Assembly (NCBI GenBank): GCA_943787425.1
Contig: CALSMJ010000001.1
Location: forward strand, 981,271 to 1,045,270
DNA length: 64,000 nucleotides
Source of the DNA: an uncultured Pseudomonadales bacterium
GTDB lineage: Bacteria; Pseudomonadota; Gammaproteobacteria; Pseudomonadales; Azotimanducaceae
Reading direction: 5' to 3'
Within the stretch, counting starts at the first letter, position 1. The number at the start of each line of letters is the position of its first letter. Shown one piece after another: positions 9,145-19,125 of the stretch. Under the pieces are notes generated by a model. It was not told the DNA's origin. It saw nothing but the letters and a program-made list of their open reading frames with translations, and searched no databases. The position numbers and the translations under genes are program-made.

Positions 9145-11059
9145 GAGATTGCCTTGCGATCTCCCCTATACCGGACTGGATGAACCCGCTTGCAATTTCT
9201 TCCAGAATTTTGGGGTCATCAATCGTGGGCGGCGCTTCAACGGTTAACCCATCTGCAATTTGACGCAGCGTCTTACGCAGAATCTTACCCGAGCGCGTCT
9301 TCGGTAATCGTGCGACCTCAATCACCAATTTAAAGTTTGCAAAGGCACCGATCTCTTTCCTGACCTGGTAGATCAGTTCTTTTTGGATTTCTGAAAATGC
9401 GGCGGCGCTGTTGTCTTTAAGCATCACGAGGCCAACCGGAACCTGTCCTTTATCCCGGTCTTGAACACCAACCACCGCGCATTCGGCAACTGCAGGATGC
9501 GCGGCAACAATGGCTTCCATCTCCCCGGTTGAAAGACGATGACCCGCAACGTTGATCACATCATCGGTTCGGCCCATGATGAACAGATAACCTGCCTCAT
9601 CAACATAACCACCATCACCGGTGTGGTAATACCCAGGATACGCCTGTAGATATGCTGCAACCAATCGCGAATGATCGTTCCAAACTGTCGGCAAACAGCC
9701 GGGCGGCAAGGGCAATTTTAGCACCACGGCACCGGTTTCATTTGCAGCACAGGGCCGATTCTGCTCATCGACAATGACAACCTCAAACCCCGGCAAGACA
9801 ACTCCGGCCGAGCCCTCGAGGATGGCCAGGTCGTCTGCATAGCCCTGGGGCACGCCCGCCACCGGCCAACCGGTTTCGGTCTGCCACCAATGATCAATAA
9901 TCGGACGCTTCAACAAACTGCTCAACCATTGAAAGGTTGACGGGTCCGTTCGCTCGCCAGCCACGAAAACCTGACGTAAGCTGCTCAAATCATAATCTTT
10001 GAGCCGGTCTCCCATTGGATCCTCTTTGCGAATGGCTCGAAATGCCGTCGGTGCTGTGAAAAAAACGTTCACTCGATGCGCCTCAATGACCCGCCAAAAA
10101 GTGCCTGCGTCCGGCGTTCTAACCGGCTTGCCTTCAAATAAGATGGTCGTACAGCCTGTCAAAAGCGGTGCGTAGACAATATAGGAGTGGCCTACTACCC
10201 ACCCGACATCCGATGCCGCCCAAAACACGTCGCCAGCGGCCGCGCCGTAGGTTTCCGCCATACTTTGAAGTAATGCCACCGCATGACCACCGTGGTCTCG
10301 CACCACCCCTTTGGGTTTTCCCGTTGTACCAGAGGTGTAGAGGATATAAAGCGGATGACTCGCGGGAACTTCGACAAACCCGACCGGTTCAGCCAGGGCA
10401 ATGACGGTCTGCCAATCAAGGTCACCGTGTCGCAAGGTCGCGCGCAGCTGTTTGCGCTGCAAGATAATTCGGGTGGCAACCTTGTGACGGGCCAACTGAC
10501 AGGCCTCATCAACCAACGGCAGGTAGGGAATCACTTGATCAAATTCAAGACCGCAGCTGGCCGTGAGCAGCACCTTTGGCGTCGCATCATCAATTCGGGT
10601 TGCCAACTCTTTTGCCGCAAACCCGCCGAACACGACTGAATGGATTGCCCCGATTCTGGCGCAGGCCAACATGGCAAACACGGCCTCTGGCACCATTGGC
10701 AAATAAATAATCACCCGGTCACCCAACGAGACACCGTTGCTCGTCAACAATCCTGCAAGCCGAGCAACCTCAGCAAGCAACTCAGAAAAAGTCCATTGCA
10801 GAATCTCACCTGAGGCAGGGGAGTCATAAATCAAAGCAACTTGGTCGCCTCGGCCCTGCTCGACGTGCAAATCAAGCGCGAGGTGACAGGTATTCAACGT
10901 GCCGCCCTCATACCAATCAGCCAAGCCATCTCCTCGGATCTGCCGAGTCGTGACGGGTGGTTTAATCCAAGCCACTCGCTCGGCCGCTGCTGTCCAAAAA
11001 GCCTCAGGGTTACTCACCGCCGACTCAAAGGCCGCGGCATATCGCACTAAATCAGCCAA
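9137..11059 (-). CDS. prpE: Propionyl-CoA synthetase (acyl-CoA/acetyl-CoA synthetase family)
   Basis: 640 residues, full length for the AMP-forming acetyl/propionyl-CoA synthetase family. It activates a short-chain acid to its CoA thioester with ATP. The N-terminal ACAS domain is followed by the P-loop YTSGTTGKPKGVVRD, the A5 segment WWQTETGWP, the YHTGDGGYVDEAGY/GRTDDVINVAGHR hinge, and the catalytic acetylatable Lys in PKTRSGKILR. The WQTETGWP form and overall sequence fit PrpE better than Acs. It lies between the racemase and the SDR in a tight same-strand operon. Confidence 0.9.
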   Translation of the reverse strand: MADLVRYAAAFESAVSNPEAFWTAAAERVAWIKPPVTTRQIRGDGLADWYEGGTLNTCHLALDLHVEQGRGDQVALIYDSPASGEILQWTFSELLAEVARLAGLLTSNGVSLGDRVIIYLPMVPEAVFAMLACARIGAIHSVVFGGFAAKELATRIDDATPKVLLTASCGLEFDQVIPYLPLVDEACQLARHKVATRIILQRKQLRATLRHGDLDWQTVIALAEPVGFVEVPASHPLYILYTSGTTGKPKGVVRDHGGHAVALLQSMAETYGAAAGDVFWAASDVGWVVGHSYIVYAPLLTGCTTILFEGKPVRTPDAGTFWRVIEAHRVNVFFTAPTAFRAIRKEDPMGDRLKDYDLSSLRQVFVAGERTDPSTFQWLSSLLKRPIIDHWWQTETGWPVAGVPQGYADDLAILEGSAGVVLPGFEVVIVDEQNRPCAANETGAVVLKLPLPPGCLPTVWNDHSRLVAAYLQAYPGYYHTGDGGYVDEAGYLFIMGRTDDVINVAGHRLSTGEMEAIVAAHPAVAECAVVGVQDRDKGQVPVGLVMLKDNSAAAFSEIQKELIYQVRKEIGAFANFKLVIEVARLPKTRSGKILRKTLRQIADGLTVEAPPTIDDPKILEEIASGFIQSGIGEIARQSHG

Positions 11060-11062
11060 GGT

Positions 11063-12196
11063 TTACTCCGGAATACTCACAGCACCCGCTTGAATCATTT
11101 CAGCGACCGCCTCAGCATCGTAACCCGCATCGAGCAAGATCTGTTGACTATCCTGACCCGGAGCCCGTGAGGCATGACTTAGACGCACCTCAGTTCGACT
11201 AAAGCGCGGTGCTGGTGCGGGTTGGATGACGCCGTCCAACGCCTGAAAGGTGCCGCGGGCTTTATTATGAGGATGCTCAGCCACTTCACTGAGCGCAAGC
11301 ACTGGGGCGAAACAGACATCCGAGCCTTCCATGATCGCGGTCCATTCGTCTCGGGTTTTGGTTTTAAACACACGGGTTAATTTTTCTTGGTATTCAGGCC
11401 AACGACTTTGATCCATTTGAGCGCTGAAATCTTCAGCATCTAAACCGGCCTTTTCCACCAACAGCGCATAGAACTGAGGCTCAATTGAACCCAAAGCAAT
11501 GTGCTTTGCATCTTTGGTTTCATAGGTGCCATAAAAGTGAGCGCCACCATCTAACATATTGCTCGCTCTTTTTTCCTGAAACATGCCGCCTGCTTTCATG
11601 GTAAAAAACATCGCCATGAGGGCTGCCGCACCATCCACCATCGCCGCATCAACGACTTGGCCCTCACCGGATCGGGCCGCTTCTAACAACGCGCAAACTA
11701 AGCCATAGGCCAACAACATTCCGCCACCGCCAAAATCTCCAACCAAATTCAAAGGCGGAACCGGCTTACCCTCTTTCGGCCCAATCGCATGGAGCGCCCC
11801 AGTCAACGCAATGTAATTGATATCGTGGCCTGCGGCTTGTGCCATGGGCCCATCCTGGCCCCAGCCCGTCATTCGTCCATAAACCAGGCGTTTATTACGG
11901 GCGCGACAATCATCCGGCCCGAGCCCTAACCGTTCGGTCACTCCGGGTCGAAACCCCTCAAAAATTGCGTCTGCGGACTCGCACAGCTTCAGCACCACTT
12001 CACGGCCTGCATCCGACTTCAAATCAACCGCGATCGACTTACGTCCGCGCGCTAGGACATCCTGCCCTCTCGTCCGGCTCCCCAAGCGATCCACACGAAT
12101 CACCTCGGCGCCCATGTCTGACAACATCATTCCGCAGAAAGGACCGGGGCCGATGCCGGCCAATTCAATAATTTTAATTCCTGTTAAGGGTCCCAT
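11063..12196 (-). CDS. Alpha-methylacyl-CoA racemase-like CoA-transferase family III enzyme
   Basis: 377 residues from the ATG at 12196, chosen because AGGAGAGG precedes it by a few bases; an upstream frame to 12238 is rejected. The fold is the CaiB/BaiF class III family, opening [28 protein letters not shown]. The AMACR catalytic residues appear in their usual contexts: His in [13 protein letters not shown], Asp in VGDFGGGG and Glu in GSIEPQFY. This argues for racemisation of 2-methylacyl-CoA esters over CoA transfer. It is first in the operon with prpE, the SDR and the ABM protein, suggesting branched or short-chain acyl-CoA metabolism. Confidence 0.9.
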   Translation of the reverse strand: MGPLTGIKIIELAGIGPGPFCGMMLSDMGAEVIRVDRLGSRTRGQDVLARGRKSIAVDLKSDAGREVVLKLCESADAIFEGFRPGVTERLGLGPDDCRARNKRLVYGRMTGWGQDGPMAQAAGHDINYIALTGALHAIGPKEGKPVPPLNLVGDFGGGGMLLAYGLVCALLEAARSGEGQVVDAAMVDGAAALMAMFFTMKAGGMFQEKRASNMLDGGAHFYGTYETKDAKHIALGSIEPQFYALLVEKAGLDAEDFSAQMDQSRWPEYQEKLTRVFKTKTRDEWTAIMEGSDVCFAPVLALSEVAEHPHNKARGTFQALDGVIQPAPAPRFSRTEVRLSHASRAPGQDSQQILLDAGYDAEAVAEMIQAGAVSIPE

Positions 12197-12337
12197 GTGC
12201 CTCTCCTTCTGTGTCTGCCGATATTTAGGCACAATCACCCGCCGTGAGCAAATCTGGTGGTGTGTACCGGGTTCGAATATGGAGGATAGGCCGGATCCGA
12301 GTTATGCTCTGCCAATTTGAGCGCCGAGGAACCGATC

Positions 12338-12985
12338 ATGCTTGAGCACATTACCATTGAACCGGCAACAACGGCTGATGCGTGCTTAATCTGGTTGCAT
12401 GGCTTGGGCGCCGACGGACACGACTTTGAACCCATTGTGCCTGAGCTTGGCCTATCGGATATTGCCATTCGCTATATTTTCCCACACGCACCGATTCGTC
12501 CGGTTTCGATCAACAACGGCGACGAAATGCGGGCTTGGTATGACTTTCAATTTCATTCAGAGCGCGGCAGCTCAGAGGATATCCAGGCATCCGCCGAACA
12601 AATTCGACTTATTATCGATCAACAACTTGAAACTGGGATTCAGAGCCATCGGCTTATCCTGGCGGGATTTTCGCAAGGCGGCGTCATTGCTTTACACACA
12701 GCGCTCCGATTGCACGACCGTCTTGCTGGCGTGATTGCGATCTCGACTTACCTACACGACCCGAAAAGCCTCGAGACAGAACGTCACGACGAAAATCTAG
12801 CGCTGCCGATTTTTATGGGACATGGCCAAGGCGACCCGATGATACCCATCATGAGAGCCGCCACCGCCAGAGAGAATCTGATCCGGTTGGGCTACGACGT
12901 CACGTGGCAGGATTACCCCATGGCTCACCAAGTATGCCTTGAGGAAATTGAAGACATCGCGGCCTTTATTCGGCGGATACTGTGA
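12338..12985 (+). CDS. Carboxylesterase / phospholipase family alpha/beta hydrolase
   Basis: 215 residues from the ATG at 12338, with GAGGA 7 bases upstream. The alpha/beta hydrolase features are in order: oxyanion-hole WLHGLGADG, nucleophile elbow GFSQGG, acid in GHGQGDPMIP, and His in YPMAHQVCLEE. This matches carboxylesterase 2 of Pseudomonas and the acyl-protein thioesterase-like family, which hydrolyse short acyl esters in the cytoplasm. It overlaps the miaE start by four bases, so the two are translationally coupled. Confidence 0.88.
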   Translation: MLEHITIEPATTADACLIWLHGLGADGHDFEPIVPELGLSDIAIRYIFPHAPIRPVSINNGDEMRAWYDFQFHSERGSSEDIQASAEQIRLIIDQQLETGIQSHRLILAGFSQGGVIALHTALRLHDRLAGVIAISTYLHDPKSLETERHDENLALPIFMGHGQGDPMIPIMRAATARENLIRLGYDVTWQDYPMAHQVCLEEIEDIAAFIRRIL

Positions 12986-13551
12986 AACTAAAAGTCCCAT
13001 CTTCCAAAGCTTGGTTACACTGCGTGCTCGCAGATTTTGAAACATTTCTCCAAGATCACGCCGCCAATGAGCGTAAAGCCTCTTCAATGGCCATGTCGAT
13101 GGTGACTCATTATCCCGACCGCACGCAATTGACCCGTGCAATGATCGACTTGGCGCTGGAAGAGTTAAACCACTTCAGACAAGTCTATCGCCTCATCGAG
13201 GAGCAAGGATTCAAGTTGTCGGCCGACGTTAAAGATCACTACGTCAATGCCCTTCGGCAACACCTACGCAAGCCCAGCCTGGACTACCTTCTCGATCGAC
13301 TGCTCTGTGCTGCGGTCATAGAAGCCAGGGGCGCGGAGCGGTTCCAAATGATTGGCGACGCACTCAATGACGCAAAACTGGCAACCTTTTACCAAACCCT
13401 TGCGCGCAGTGAAGCTCAGCACCATGAATTGTTTGTCAACCTTGCACTGACTTACTTTGACCCCAGCGAGGTTGAGCCGCGATTGGAATTCTGGTTGGCC
13501 GAAGAAGCGGCTGTGCTGGCTGCACTCCCGATCAGACCGCGCTTGCATTAG
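12982..13551 (+). CDS. miaE: tRNA-(2-methylthio-N6-isopentenyl-adenosine-37) hydroxylase
   Basis: 189 residues, GTG start overlapping the esterase stop. MiaE is a diiron enzyme that hydroxylates the isopentenyl group of ms2i6A37 in tRNA. The four-helix ferritin-like ligand set is visible: Glu in AANERKAS, ExxH in EELNHF, Glu in VIEARGAERF, and ExxH in SEAQHHELF. Its presence implies that the organism also has MiaA and MiaB. The glycosyltransferase-like gene follows by six bases. Confidence 0.92.
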   Translation: MKLKVPSSKAWLHCVLADFETFLQDHAANERKASSMAMSMVTHYPDRTQLTRAMIDLALEELNHFRQVYRLIEEQGFKLSADVKDHYVNALRQHLRKPSLDYLLDRLLCAAVIEARGAERFQMIGDALNDAKLATFYQTLARSEAQHHELFVNLALTYFDPSEVEPRLEFWLAEEAAVLAALPIRPRLH

Positions 13552-13557
13552 TCCTGC

Positions 13558-14797
13558 GTGTTCAGTCAGCGACAACAAACAACCATTGACCAATACCTCG
13601 CGCAGTATTCAGAACCCGACGGGGCTGAGATCACGCTGAACCGTCAATATGCGCAGGTGCTGGTGATTCCAGCCTATTCGGAACGGCCTGCAACCCTTAC
13701 CCGACTGTGGGCTGAAATGCCTAGCGATAGCTTGCTGATTCTTGTGATTAACGCGCCAGCTTATGATCTAAGAACGCGTAAGCTGCAGGCCCATTTTGAC
13801 GCCCGTTGCGTGCACCCAGGCCCCAGCGCACGCTGGCAAACCTGTCTTGAAAAAGCCAAAGCGGGTTTACTCGTAATTAACCGGTGCCAACCCGGTGGGT
13901 ATATTCCGGAACGCCAGGGGGTCGGCTTAGCGCGCAAGATCGGCGCTGATATCGCTTTGAAACTCATCAATGAAGGCGTTATTCAAAGCCCGATTATTCA
14001 CTCAACCGATGCCGATGCGCGTTTGCCTAAAAATTACTTTAGTCAAACCCAGCCCAGTGATGCCGCTGGCTGGGTTTACGCTTACCGACATCGGTTACCT
14101 GCGCCTGATCATCTCAAAACGGCAATGCGCTTGTACGAATTAAAATTGAGTCACTTCACAGGCGGGCTGAGGTGGGCAGGTTCACGCTTTGATCATGCAA
14201 GCCTCGGCTCAATCATTGCGATCAACGCCGCCGCCTATGCCCAAGTAAGGGGTTTTCCGAAACGCGCAACCGGCGAGGATTTTTATCTACTCAACAAATT
14301 GGCTAAAGTCGGCCCGATTATCCGGCTCCAAGGTGCCCGGGTTGTGTTATCGCCCCGACTTTCTGAGACGCGTGCCCATCGGCACCGGAACGGGGGTTCG
14401 CGCACTGATTAATCAAAATTTCAGAAAAACCGCCCTGTTTTACAATCCAAAGACGTTTTCTCATCTGCAATCGCTTCTCGCAGCCTTAGCCAAAGCCGAG
14501 ACGACCGATGCCCTCGAGGCCATTTCGAACCCGAAAATTCAAAGTTATTTTACCAGCAGTAACTGCTTATCCACTTTTCGAAAACTCGAAGCCAACGTTG
14601 GACACAAAAACCACTATCAACGCGCCTTGCTCAATTGGTTTGATGGCTTTCAACAACTCAAGTTTCTCCACCATCTACGTGATCTTGATCTGCCCGATGT
14701 CACCCTCGCTGGCGTTCTGCAGGCGCCTTGGTTTCAAAAGCCCCATGCACTGGACATGAGCCGCACCCGGCTCGAACGGATCCGGGAGCTCGCGTAA
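13558..14797 (+). CDS. Glycosyltransferase-2-like protein, interrupted by a single-base insertion
   Basis: Two overlapping frames give one protein of about 412 residues. The first (GTG start at 13558) has VIPAYSERP, a DxD-like STDADARLPKNYF segment, and GEDFYLL, as in inverting GT2 enzymes. It derails at SPRLSETRAH and stops at 14412. The other frame continues with RVPIGTGTGVRAL to 14797. Deleting one A near 14368 gives SPRLSERVPIGTGTGV in one frame, a typical end of a GT-A domain. The C-terminal 130 residues are helical and unassigned. The substrate is unknown. A sequencing indel or a real frameshift are both possible. Confidence 0.75.
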
Positions 14798-14884
14798 ACC
14801 CCTCATTTCAACGCATTTCTCTTGCTCGGGCAGCTATTGCCGGGCATCGGTCGTGATATCATTGCGCTCAGACAGGACAGCCTT

Positions 14885-15853
14885 ATGTTTAAAATTTTTA
14901 TTGATGGTCAAAACGGCACGACAGGCCTGCAAATAAAAGACCGCTTGGCCGAGCGCAGCGATATCGAACTGATCGAGCTCTCCGATGCTGAGCGTAAAAC
15001 GGATGCAGCTAAGCGCTCAGCGCTCAGTGCTGCAGATGTTGCGATCTTGTGTTTGCCGGATGACGCGGCACGTCAAACGGTGCCGCTAGCGCCCAATACT
15101 CGGTTGATTGATGCCAGTACCGCCCATCGTACCCACCCAGACTGGACCTATGGCCTGCCAGAATTGTGCCCTGAGCAACGTCAAAAAATTCAAACTGCTC
15201 GGCTGGTCAGCAATCCGGGCTGCTATCCTACTGGGTTCATCTTGCTCGTGCGGCCGCTCGTTGCGCAGGGCTTATTAAAACCTGACCAGGCAATATTCGT
15301 CAGTGCATTGAGTGGGTATTCTGGTGGCGGCAAGGCCATGATCAAAGATTATCAAGAACAATCCCAGACCGCTTGCAGGCCTTATGCCCTCACGCTCAAG
15401 CACAAACACTTGGCCGAGATGACGCAGTTTGCAAGTCTTCAGAATGACCCGGTCTTCCTGCCTCATGTCGGTGATTTTTACCAAGGGATGCTGGTCGAAA
15501 TCGGCTTGACGGCAAATCATTTCACAAAGCCCATCAGCGCCGAAAGTATTACCGAATATTGGCAGCATCATTACCGCAATGAGCCCAATATTCAGGTGCA
15601 AGACCCCAATCATATCCCGGGACTAGACGGGCGTTTCCTAGAACCCCAGGCCTGCAATGGCACCAACCGAGTCGACCTTTTTGCCTTTGGTGATGCGCAA
15701 CAAAGCTTGCTCGTGGCCCGCTTAGATAATCTTGGTAAAGGCGCTGCCGGCGCCGCTGTTCAAAACTTAAACCTCATGCTGGGTATCGACGAGCAAACTG
15801 GCTTGTCAGCGCAGGATACGCCCCAAGGATCAACCCATGACCACGTCGATTGA
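14885..15853 (+). CDS. argC: N-acetyl-gamma-glutamyl-phosphate reductase, class 2
   Basis: 322 residues from the ATG at 14885, with AGGA 7 bases upstream. It reduces N-acetyl-glutamyl phosphate to the semialdehyde in arginine synthesis. It belongs to the shorter type 2 family: opening FKIFIDGQNGTTGLQI, NADP-binding segment ILCLPDDAA, catalytic Cys in SNPGCYPTG, and LKHKHLAEM with the catalytic His region. Its last 17 bases overlap the aminotransferase gene. Confidence 0.93.
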   Translation: MFKIFIDGQNGTTGLQIKDRLAERSDIELIELSDAERKTDAAKRSALSAADVAILCLPDDAARQTVPLAPNTRLIDASTAHRTHPDWTYGLPELCPEQRQKIQTARLVSNPGCYPTGFILLVRPLVAQGLLKPDQAIFVSALSGYSGGGKAMIKDYQEQSQTACRPYALTLKHKHLAEMTQFASLQNDPVFLPHVGDFYQGMLVEIGLTANHFTKPISAESITEYWQHHYRNEPNIQVQDPNHIPGLDGRFLEPQACNGTNRVDLFAFGDAQQSLLVARLDNLGKGAAGAAVQNLNLMLGIDEQTGLSAQDTPQGSTHDHVD

Positions 15854-17048
15854 CGCGCAATACCAACAATATTTAAACGCTGGCCTGACGCTGGACTTGA
15901 CCCGAGGCAAGCCCTGCTCCGACCAGCTCGACCTCAGCGACACACTTGAAGATATGATCGGCGGTAATTTTAAGACAGCCGATGGCATCGATGTTCGCAA
16001 TTATGGCGGTCTTTTGGGGATACCCGAAGCCCGCGCGCTGGGCGGCGCATTGCTTGACGTGGATCCTAAGTACATCATGGCCGGCGGCAACAGCAGCCTC
16101 ACCCTCATGTATCAATTTCTGGTTTGGCGGCTCAAGGCCTGGCAAGCAGATGATCCGGCTCAGACCTTCAAATTTATTTGCGTGGTGCCTGGCTATGATC
16201 GTCACTTTACGATCTGTGAGCACTTGGGCATTGAAATGGTCTCGGTGGGCTTTGACAGTAACGGTCCCAACCTGACTGACATTGAGGCCCTCGTACGCCA
16301 GGACCAAACCATCAAAGGCATTTGGTGCGTGCCGAAACACAGCAACCCGACTGGACACACCTATAGCGACGAGACCGTCGCACGACTGGCGAACTTGCCG
16401 AGCCTTGCAAGCAAAGACTTTATCCTGATGTGGGATAACGCCTATGCAGCGCACGATTTGGATCCACAGGCGAGACCTCTTAGCAACATCATGGCCTACG
16501 CTCAGGCAGTCCAGACGGCGGATCATATCGCCCTGTTTGCCTCGACGTCCAAAATCACCTTTGCCGGCGCTGGCCTCGCATTTTGCGGCTTAAGTGAGCC
16601 AATGTTAAAAGGATTCGAGACCTTCCTCACGCCGCAAATGATTGGTTTTGACAAGGTGAATCAATTAAGACATGCCCGGCTTTTGAGCGGTAAAGACGAC
16701 ATTGCAAAGCATATGGCAGCGCACAGAACGATCCTTGAACCAAAATTCAGACGGGTCCAAGAAAAACTAAGACCACTGGCTGACGCCGGCTTAGCGACTT
16801 GGAGTCAACCAGGCGGTGGTTACTTTGTTTCGTTGGATTTGAAAATCGCCAGCGCAACACGCGTTATTGCATTAGCCGATGCTGCAGGGGTAAAGCTTAC
16901 GCCCGCGGGTGCCACCTTCCCCTATGGGCGAGACCCAGAGGATAAGAATATCCGAATCGCCCCCAGCTTTCCTGATATGATAGCGCTTGACCAAGCGCTT
17001 GATGTTCTGGTTTGTTGCATCGTTAAAGCCAGTGAAATTAATCACTAA
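15837..17048 (+). CDS. Aspartate aminotransferase, subgroup Ic
   Basis: 403 residues. It is a fold-type I PLP enzyme of the AspAT Ic family described in Corynebacterium and other bacteria. The family pattern is clear: LDLTRGKP, RNYGGLLGIPEAR, MAGGNSSLTLMY, VPKHSNPTG, WDNAYAAHDLD and the PLP lysine in STSKITFAGAGLAF. The C-terminal Arg that binds the carboxylate is probably in IRIAPSFP. The overlap with argC suggests a role in amino acid synthesis, plausibly aspartate/glutamate transamination. Confidence 0.85.
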   Translation: MTTSIDAQYQQYLNAGLTLDLTRGKPCSDQLDLSDTLEDMIGGNFKTADGIDVRNYGGLLGIPEARALGGALLDVDPKYIMAGGNSSLTLMYQFLVWRLKAWQADDPAQTFKFICVVPGYDRHFTICEHLGIEMVSVGFDSNGPNLTDIEALVRQDQTIKGIWCVPKHSNPTGHTYSDETVARLANLPSLASKDFILMWDNAYAAHDLDPQARPLSNIMAYAQAVQTADHIALFASTSKITFAGAGLAFCGLSEPMLKGFETFLTPQMIGFDKVNQLRHARLLSGKDDIAKHMAAHRTILEPKFRRVQEKLRPLADAGLATWSQPGGGYFVSLDLKIASATRVIALADAAGVKLTPAGATFPYGRDPEDKNIRIAPSFPDMIALDQALDVLVCCIVKASEINH

Positions 17049-17136
17049 GCACGCAAATTCCTTCAGCAATAAGATAAAACCTTATGAAATTACAGCAACC
17101 CCAACCTGGCGTCGCCTTGAATACAGCTTGCAGAGT

Positions 17137-18591
17137 ATGAGTATTTTTTCAAAACTGTTCAAAACCAAAAAGTCGCCCGCCAAACCTGCTAAGAAATTAG
17201 TGTCGGCTCCAAAAACCGCTCCGAAGAAATCTCCTGCAAAACCGCGTCCAGCTTCCAAACCGACAGCCACACAGCTAACGAGCAAGCAGCCTTCCGATCA
17301 AGGCCGCAAGTCCCAAGCAAAGCGCCCACCTACGGACCTGCCCCTGCTCGGCCAGGATTTCGTCGACCTAGATCTGCCCGAGCCGCTGAACCTTGCGATA
17401 CGAAAACTCAATTTCTCGCACTGCACACCGATCCAAAAAGAAGTGTTGCCCCACAGCTTAGATGGTGAGGATGTGATCGCACAGGCGCAAACCGGTACCG
17501 GCAAAACGGCCGCCTTTTTAATTTCCATTATCACCTACCATTTAGAGAATCCTGAGCGCCAAACCCGCAAGCCCGGCACGCCATTCGCCCTCATCATTGC
17601 GCCGACCCGTGAGCTGGTTATGCAAATCGCGTCGGATGCAGAACTGCTGACCGAGTTTACGGATCTGCACGTGATGGCTGTGGTCGGCGGCATTGATTAC
17701 GAAAAACAAAAACGAGAACTTGAGAGGCCGGTTGAGGTTATTGTCGCGACTCCGGGCAGATTGCTCGATTTCTGCCGCTCTGGGGTCATCAATCTAGGCC
17801 AAGTCGAAACACTCGTGATTGATGAAGCCGACAGAATGTTGAACATGGGCTTCATCCCAGATGTGAAAGCCATCGTTCAGCGTACGCCTAAGAAAGATAA
17901 GCGACAAACCCAACTCTACAGCGCAACGTTCAGCGAGGACATCAAGCGCCTTGCAAAGACCTGGACCCTAAACCCAGTTCGAATTGAAATTGCGCCCGAG
18001 CAGGTAGCCGTGAGCAGTGTCGAACAACTGATTTATTTCACGTCGGAGTCAGAAAAATTCACCGTCCTGTGTAACCTCATTGCCCAGCAAACCGAAAGTA
18101 AAGTAATCGTGTTTGTGAATCGTCGGGATGAGACTCGGCGGCTTGAGGAGAAGCTCTATCGTCAAGGCTTTAAAACCGGGTTGCTCACGGGTGAGGTCGC
18201 ACAACGCAAGCGCATCAAAACACTAGACGAATTCAAGGATGGCGATATTCAAGTTATGGTGGCCACCGATGTTGCCGGCCGCGGGATTCACGTCGATAAC
18301 ATCAGTCACGTGGTTAATTATAATTTGCCGGAGGACCCAGAGGATTACGTGCATCGGATTGGTCGAACGGGCCGCGCCGGTGCCAAGGGCATCTCGATTA
18401 GCTTGGTTTGCGAAAGTGATGCCTTCATGATGCCAAGCATCGAAGCGCTGCTTGGTGAGTCATTAAACTTCACCTATCCGCCGGATGAACTCTTGATTTC
18501 ACTCGGATCGCCCGTTCGTGCCCGACGCGTGAATAACGATCTGATTCCGAAAGATAAAGATACCCGGAAACCACCCCGAAGAAGAGGCTAG
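17137..18591 (+). CDS. rhlB: DEAD-box RNA helicase, RhlB-like
   Basis: 484 residues from the ATG at 17137. The upstream frame overlaps the aminotransferase. The first 70 residues are a basic Lys/Pro/Ala tail. The helicase core follows: Q motif FSHCTPIQ, Walker A AQTGTGKT, PTRELVMQ, VATPGRL, DEAD box IDEADRM, SAT, VFVNRR, ATDVAGRGIH and HRIGRTGR. The best match is RhlB, which unwinds RNA and partners with RNase E in enteric bacteria. The close gene symbols RhlB and RhlE are hard to separate without alignment. Confidence 0.9.
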   Translation: MSIFSKLFKTKKSPAKPAKKLVSAPKTAPKKSPAKPRPASKPTATQLTSKQPSDQGRKSQAKRPPTDLPLLGQDFVDLDLPEPLNLAIRKLNFSHCTPIQKEVLPHSLDGEDVIAQAQTGTGKTAAFLISIITYHLENPERQTRKPGTPFALIIAPTRELVMQIASDAELLTEFTDLHVMAVVGGIDYEKQKRELERPVEVIVATPGRLLDFCRSGVINLGQVETLVIDEADRMLNMGFIPDVKAIVQRTPKKDKRQTQLYSATFSEDIKRLAKTWTLNPVRIEIAPEQVAVSSVEQLIYFTSESEKFTVLCNLIAQQTESKVIVFVNRRDETRRLEEKLYRQGFKTGLLTGEVAQRKRIKTLDEFKDGDIQVMVATDVAGRGIHVDNISHVVNYNLPEDPEDYVHRIGRTGRAGAKGISISLVCESDAFMMPSIEALLGESLNFTYPPDELLISLGSPVRARRVNNDLIPKDKDTRKPPRRRG

Positions 18592-18593
18592 CT

Positions 18594-19118
18594 ATGGCCC
18601 AACCAACAACACAACCAATTGAACCGCTAATCCGTCGATCGGATATCGACGCCTTAGAACCGGTCCGGCACGTACACCAGCACAACGCCAATGCCATTCG
18701 CCTTACTCGCTCTTTATCAAGCCTTACCGGGCTCAAGAGCCTAGGCGTGCACCTCGTGACCTTAACTCAGGGCCGATTCTCAACGGAATATCATCGTCAT
18801 CATGAAGATGAAGAATTCATCTACATTTTGTCTGGTTGCGGCCTCGCCCGGATTGGTGAGCACCAACATGACGTCGCGTCCGGAGATTTCATGGGATTTA
18901 ATACGCACTCTGAAGCTCACAGCTTATACAACCCGAACCCAGAAGATCTGGTCTACCTTATGGGCGGCACTCGATGCGCCATTGATATCTGTGATTATCC
19001 GGACTTGGATCTCCGGCAGTTTCGAGTCCACGGTGAGCGAACAGCCGTCCAGCGCCGCCATCTCAACAACGCCAATCCGTCATCCGACCAAGCAGACCCC
19101 GATCCTGACGCTGAGTAA
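18594..19118 (+). CDS. Cupin-domain protein
   Basis: 174 residues starting two bases after the helicase stop. The metal-binding cupin motif is present as EYHRHHEDEEFIYILSG, followed by G-x5-VASGDFMGF, with the second His in EAHSLYN. The last 25 residues are polar. The substrate is unknown; relatives are annotated only as cupins. Tight spacing with DUF2237 downstream suggests co-expression. Confidence 0.82.
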   Translation: MAQPTTQPIEPLIRRSDIDALEPVRHVHQHNANAIRLTRSLSSLTGLKSLGVHLVTLTQGRFSTEYHRHHEDEEFIYILSGCGLARIGEHQHDVASGDFMGFNTHSEAHSLYNPNPEDLVYLMGGTRCAIDICDYPDLDLRQFRVHGERTAVQRRHLNNANPSSDQADPDPDAE

Positions 19119-19125
19119 AACCCCA

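Noticed and set aside
12262..12283. GGTTCGAAT resembling a tRNA T-loop
   Set aside because: No acceptor stem, anticodon arm or CCA region can be folded around it.
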